Both the position numbers and the translations under genes were made by a program. Under the pieces are notes generated by a model. The model was not told the origin of the DNA and ran no database searches. It saw nothing but the letters and a program-made list of their open reading frames with translations. Positions 16,303 through 18,397 of a stretch of DNA of 18,397 nucleotides are shown piece after piece. This stretch comes from Acholeplasma sp. (lineage in GTDB: Bacteria; Bacillota_I; Bacilli_A; Acholeplasmatales; Acholeplasmataceae). The DNA lies in the NCBI GenBank assembly GCA_012837395.1, contig DURF01000081.1, positions 1-18,397 of the forward strand, written 5' to 3'. The stretch's first letter is position 1. The number at the start of each line of letters is the position of its first letter.

Positions 16303-17206
16303 CTTTGTTATTACTCCTTGGGTGTAATTTATCATATTTTTCTTTTAGAGTTTTATTTGAAACTTCAGTATAAATTTGAGTCGATTTTAAATGTTCATGA
16401 CCAAGTAGTTCTTGAACTACTCTCAAATCAGCTCCATGATTTAAAAGAGTAGTTGCAAAACTATGTCTAAGCATATGTGGTGATATATGATAAGTTTCAT
16501 TAGCATCATTTAAGATTTTTTGTAAAATTTTTTGAACTCCTCTAACCGTTAAGTTTTCTCCTCGGTAATTTAATAATAGTTTCTCATTATTACTATCACT
16601 TTTAGCAATTAGTTTTGGCCTAATATTAGTTAAATAATCTTGTAGCAATTCAACTAAGTTATCATGGATAGGAACAAATCTGTCTTTACTTCCTTTACCA
16701 TGAATTAATATTTGTTTGCGGGATATTTGTAAATCTTTTATTTCAATATTTGTTAGTTCGCTTGCTCTTAGTCCACAACTAAAAAGAAGTTCTAATATTA
16801 AATAGTTTCTAGCTCCTAATATTGTATTTTGATTGATTGCTTTAAATAAATAATTAATTTCATTATCACTTAAAACTTTCGGTAATCTTTTAGGAATTTT
16901 AGGTGTTTCAATTGTTTCAAAAATGTTCGTATCAACAATATTTTCACTTATTAAGTAATTATAAAAAGTTCTAAGTGAAGATATTTTTCTAGCAACAGTT
17001 TTTTTTGAATAGTTGTTTTCTTCTAAATGAGCTAAATAGTGTCTAGCAAGTCTTGGTCTAACTGCACTTTCTAAGTTTTCTGCTAGACCCTCACTTAAAA
17101 TAAAGTTATTAAAATCTTCTAAATCTTTTAAATAACTTGTTGTTGTGTTTTTAGAATAATTTTTAATTGTTGATAAATAATGCTCAAACATTTCAAAATA
17201 GTTCAT
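16289..17206 (-). CDS. xerC: Tyrosine recombinase, XerC/CodV type
   Basis: A 305-residue site-specific recombinase, most likely half of the Xer pair that resolves chromosome dimers at dif. The N-terminal SAM-like DNA-binding domain (about 1-88) is followed by the catalytic domain with every active-site residue visible: Arg147 (CGLRASEL), Lys171 (HGKGSKDR), His244 and Arg247 (HMLRHSFAT), His270 (LLGHEHLKS) and the nucleophile Tyr279 (TQIYTEVS). Its ATG overlaps the end of trmFO by 14 bases with GGAAG upstream. Position directly after trmFO matches codV/xerC in Bacillus and relatives, which supports the housekeeping role over a phage integrase; hslV, hslU and codY, which follow in Bacillus, are missing here. 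Confidence 0.94.
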   Translation of the reverse strand: MNYFEMFEHYLSTIKNYSKNTTTSYLKDLEDFNNFILSEGLAENLESAVRPRLARHYLAHLEENNYSKKTVARKISSLRTFYNYLISENIVDTNIFETIETPKIPKRLPKVLSDNEINYLFKAINQNTILGARNYLILELLFSCGLRASELTNIEIKDLQISRKQILIHGKGSKDRFVPIHDNLVELLQDYLTNIRPKLIAKSDSNNEKLLLNYRGENLTVRGVQKILQKILNDANETYHISPHMLRHSFATTLLNHGADLRVVQELLGHEHLKSTQIYTEVSNKTLKEKYDKLHPRSNNKDEDR

Positions 17207-18397
17207 TAAATTCTTCCTTAAATTGATTTAAATCATCAAGAGATCTTTTTGCATAAAGTTGTTTTCTTTCATTTTTCTTATGTTTTAAATCTAGACTTGG
17301 TAATAAACCAAAATTAGCATTCATTGGCACAAAGTTTTGATTTTTTGTTGAAACATAACGAGCCATTGAACCTAAAACTGTTGTTTCTGGAAGTGGTGAT
17401 AATTTATTGTTTTTTAAAAGGGATGTTACTTGAATAGCAACATTTAAACCCGATGCTGCACTTTCAACATAACCTTCAACACCACTAATTTGACCAGCAA
17501 AGAAAATATTTGGTTTATTAATTACTTGAAAACTATTATTTAATACTTCCGGGCTTTCAATATATGTATTTCTATGAATAACACCATATCTAATAATATT
17601 TGCTTTTTCTAAACCTGGAATTAAATTAATAATTCTTTTTTGTTCACCAAATGTTAGACTGGTTTGAAATCCTACAATATTATACATTTCATTTAGAGCA
17701 TCATCTCTTCTAAGTTGAATAACTGCATAAGGTTTTGTTCCATCAGGTTTTTCTAAACCAACTGGTTTAAGTGGTCCAAAAGTTAAGGTTTGAGCCCCTC
17801 TTTTAGCCATTACTTCAACTGGCATACAACCTTCAAAAACATTTTTTTCAAAATCTTTAGGAGCAACCGTCTTAGCATTTATTAATTCATTATAAAATAA
17901 TTCATATTCTTCTTTACTCATCGGACAATTTATATAAGCTGCTTCACCTTTATCATATCTATTTTTTAAATAACATATATCCATATTAATTGAATCTTTA
18001 GATATAATTGGCGCAACAGCATCAAAAAAGTGTAATTGATTTAAACCAATTAAACTTTGAATTTCTTTAAAAAGATCTGAACTTGTTAGAGGACCGGTTG
18101 CGATAATTGTTATTTCATCTTCATTTATTTTAGTAACTTCTTCATTTACAACTTCAATATTTTTAAATTTTAATAATTCATTTTCAATATATTTAGAAAA
18201 CTCTTCTCTATCAACTGCTAAACTTCCACCAGCAGGAACAGATGAGTTTTTTGCCGCTCTTATAATTAATGAGTCTAGTTCTTCCATTTCATATTTTAAA
18301 AGACCAACTGCATTTGTTATATCATTTGATCTAAGTGAGTTTGTACAAACAAGCTCAGCAAAATTACCAGTTTTATGAGCTTCTGTTAATTTAATTG
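17193..18397 (-). CDS. trmFO: tRNA (uracil-5-)-methyltransferase TrmFO, partial (5' end off right edge)
   Basis: A folate- and FAD-dependent enzyme that makes m5U54 in tRNA, the Gram-positive alternative to TrmA. The frame is open to the right edge, with 400 residues visible; full-length enzymes are about 435, so roughly 35 residues including the FAD-binding GxGxxG are outside. The visible start reads IKLTEAHKTGNFAELVCTNSLRSN; the Cys in this LVC-NSLRSN motif corresponds to the flavin-adduct Cys known from the Bacillus enzyme. Other family segments are LDSLIIRAA, VPAGGSLAVDRE, FEGCMPVEVMAKRGAQTLTFGPLKPVGL, QLRRDDALNEMYNIVGFQTSLTFGEQ, FAGQISGVEGYVESAASGL and the C-terminal NFVPMNANFGLLPSL. A Met at 18287 is internal and not the start. 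It probably heads the run into xerC. Confidence 0.97.
   Translation of the reverse strand, partial: IKLTEAHKTGNFAELVCTNSLRSNDITNAVGLLKYEMEELDSLIIRAAKNSSVPAGGSLAVDREEFSKYIENELLKFKNIEVVNEEVTKINEDEITIIATGPLTSSDLFKEIQSLIGLNQLHFFDAVAPIISKDSINMDICYLKNRYDKGEAAYINCPMSKEEYELFYNELINAKTVAPKDFEKNVFEGCMPVEVMAKRGAQTLTFGPLKPVGLEKPDGTKPYAVIQLRRDDALNEMYNIVGFQTSLTFGEQKRIINLIPGLEKANIIRYGVIHRNTYIESPEVLNNSFQVINKPNIFFAGQISGVEGYVESAASGLNVAIQVTSLLKNNKLSPLPETTVLGSMARYVSTKNQNFVPMNANFGLLPSLDLKHKKNERKQLYAKRSLDDLNQFKEEFNELF

Noticed and set aside
16289..17206. The tyrosine recombinase as a mobile-element integrase.
   Set aside because: It is embedded by overlaps in the trmFO operon at the usual codV/xerC location, and no att repeats, phage genes or tRNA are nearby.
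17193..18287. The Met at 18287 as the start of TrmFO.
   Set aside because: The frame continues upstream to the window edge with clear TrmFO sequence (FAELVC, NSLRSN), so the gene is simply cut by the edge.
1..18397. Use of the Mycoplasma code in which UGA encodes tryptophan.
   Set aside because: All conserved proteins read full length with TGG for Trp, and TGA serves as the stop of the gene ending at 4394.

Overview
The window comes from a low-GC, monoderm-type bacterium of the Firmicutes/Mollicutes lineage. The base composition is strongly AT-rich and nearly every gene lies on the minus strand. Good GGAGG-type Shine-Dalgarno sites precede most genes. UGA is used as a stop (the 988-residue protein ends in TGA inside an ATGA overlap) and tryptophan is read from TGG, so the Mycoplasma/Spiroplasma code is excluded. 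Gene content and order fit an Acholeplasma-, Haloplasma- or Izemoplasma-like organism; this placement is inference.

Right part (about 11.8-18.4 kb, minus strand): a rearranged version of the conserved Firmicutes trmFO-xerC ... rpsB-tsf-pyrH-frr region. trmFO (tRNA U54 methylation, 5' end cut by the window edge), a XerC-type recombinase, a Nudix hydrolase and dUTPase form one run with overlapping or abutting genes. A promoter with a structured leader then drives rpsB-tsf-pyrH-frr (ribosomal protein S2, EF-Ts, UMP kinase, ribosome recycling factor). S2 carries an unusual charged C-terminal extension ending in a Rho_N/SAP-like module. A probable partial terminator lies between rpsB and tsf.

Middle (about 9.0-11.85 kb): cdsA and rseP (phospholipid precursor synthesis and intramembrane proteolysis) have their own promoter. 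They are separated from frr by a plus-strand gene for a 77-residue membrane protein and a strong bidirectional terminator. uppS and dxr, usually in this cluster, are absent.

Left part (1-8.97 kb): a carbohydrate-uptake operon with a TTGATA-17-TATAAT promoter and a perfect 14-bp LacI-type palindrome just upstream of the first ribosome-binding site. It encodes a lipoprotein solute-binding protein, a 988-residue fusion of carbohydrate-binding-like modules with a second solute-binding domain, two MalF/MalG-type permeases, an NHL-propeller/Yip1 membrane protein, and the start of a secreted protein resembling DUF5696 that runs off the left edge. No ABC ATPase is present, so the transporter probably uses a shared MsmX-type ATPase encoded elsewhere.

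No stretch longer than about 200 bases lacks a gene. I saw no rRNA, tRNA, CRISPR array or insertion sequence.
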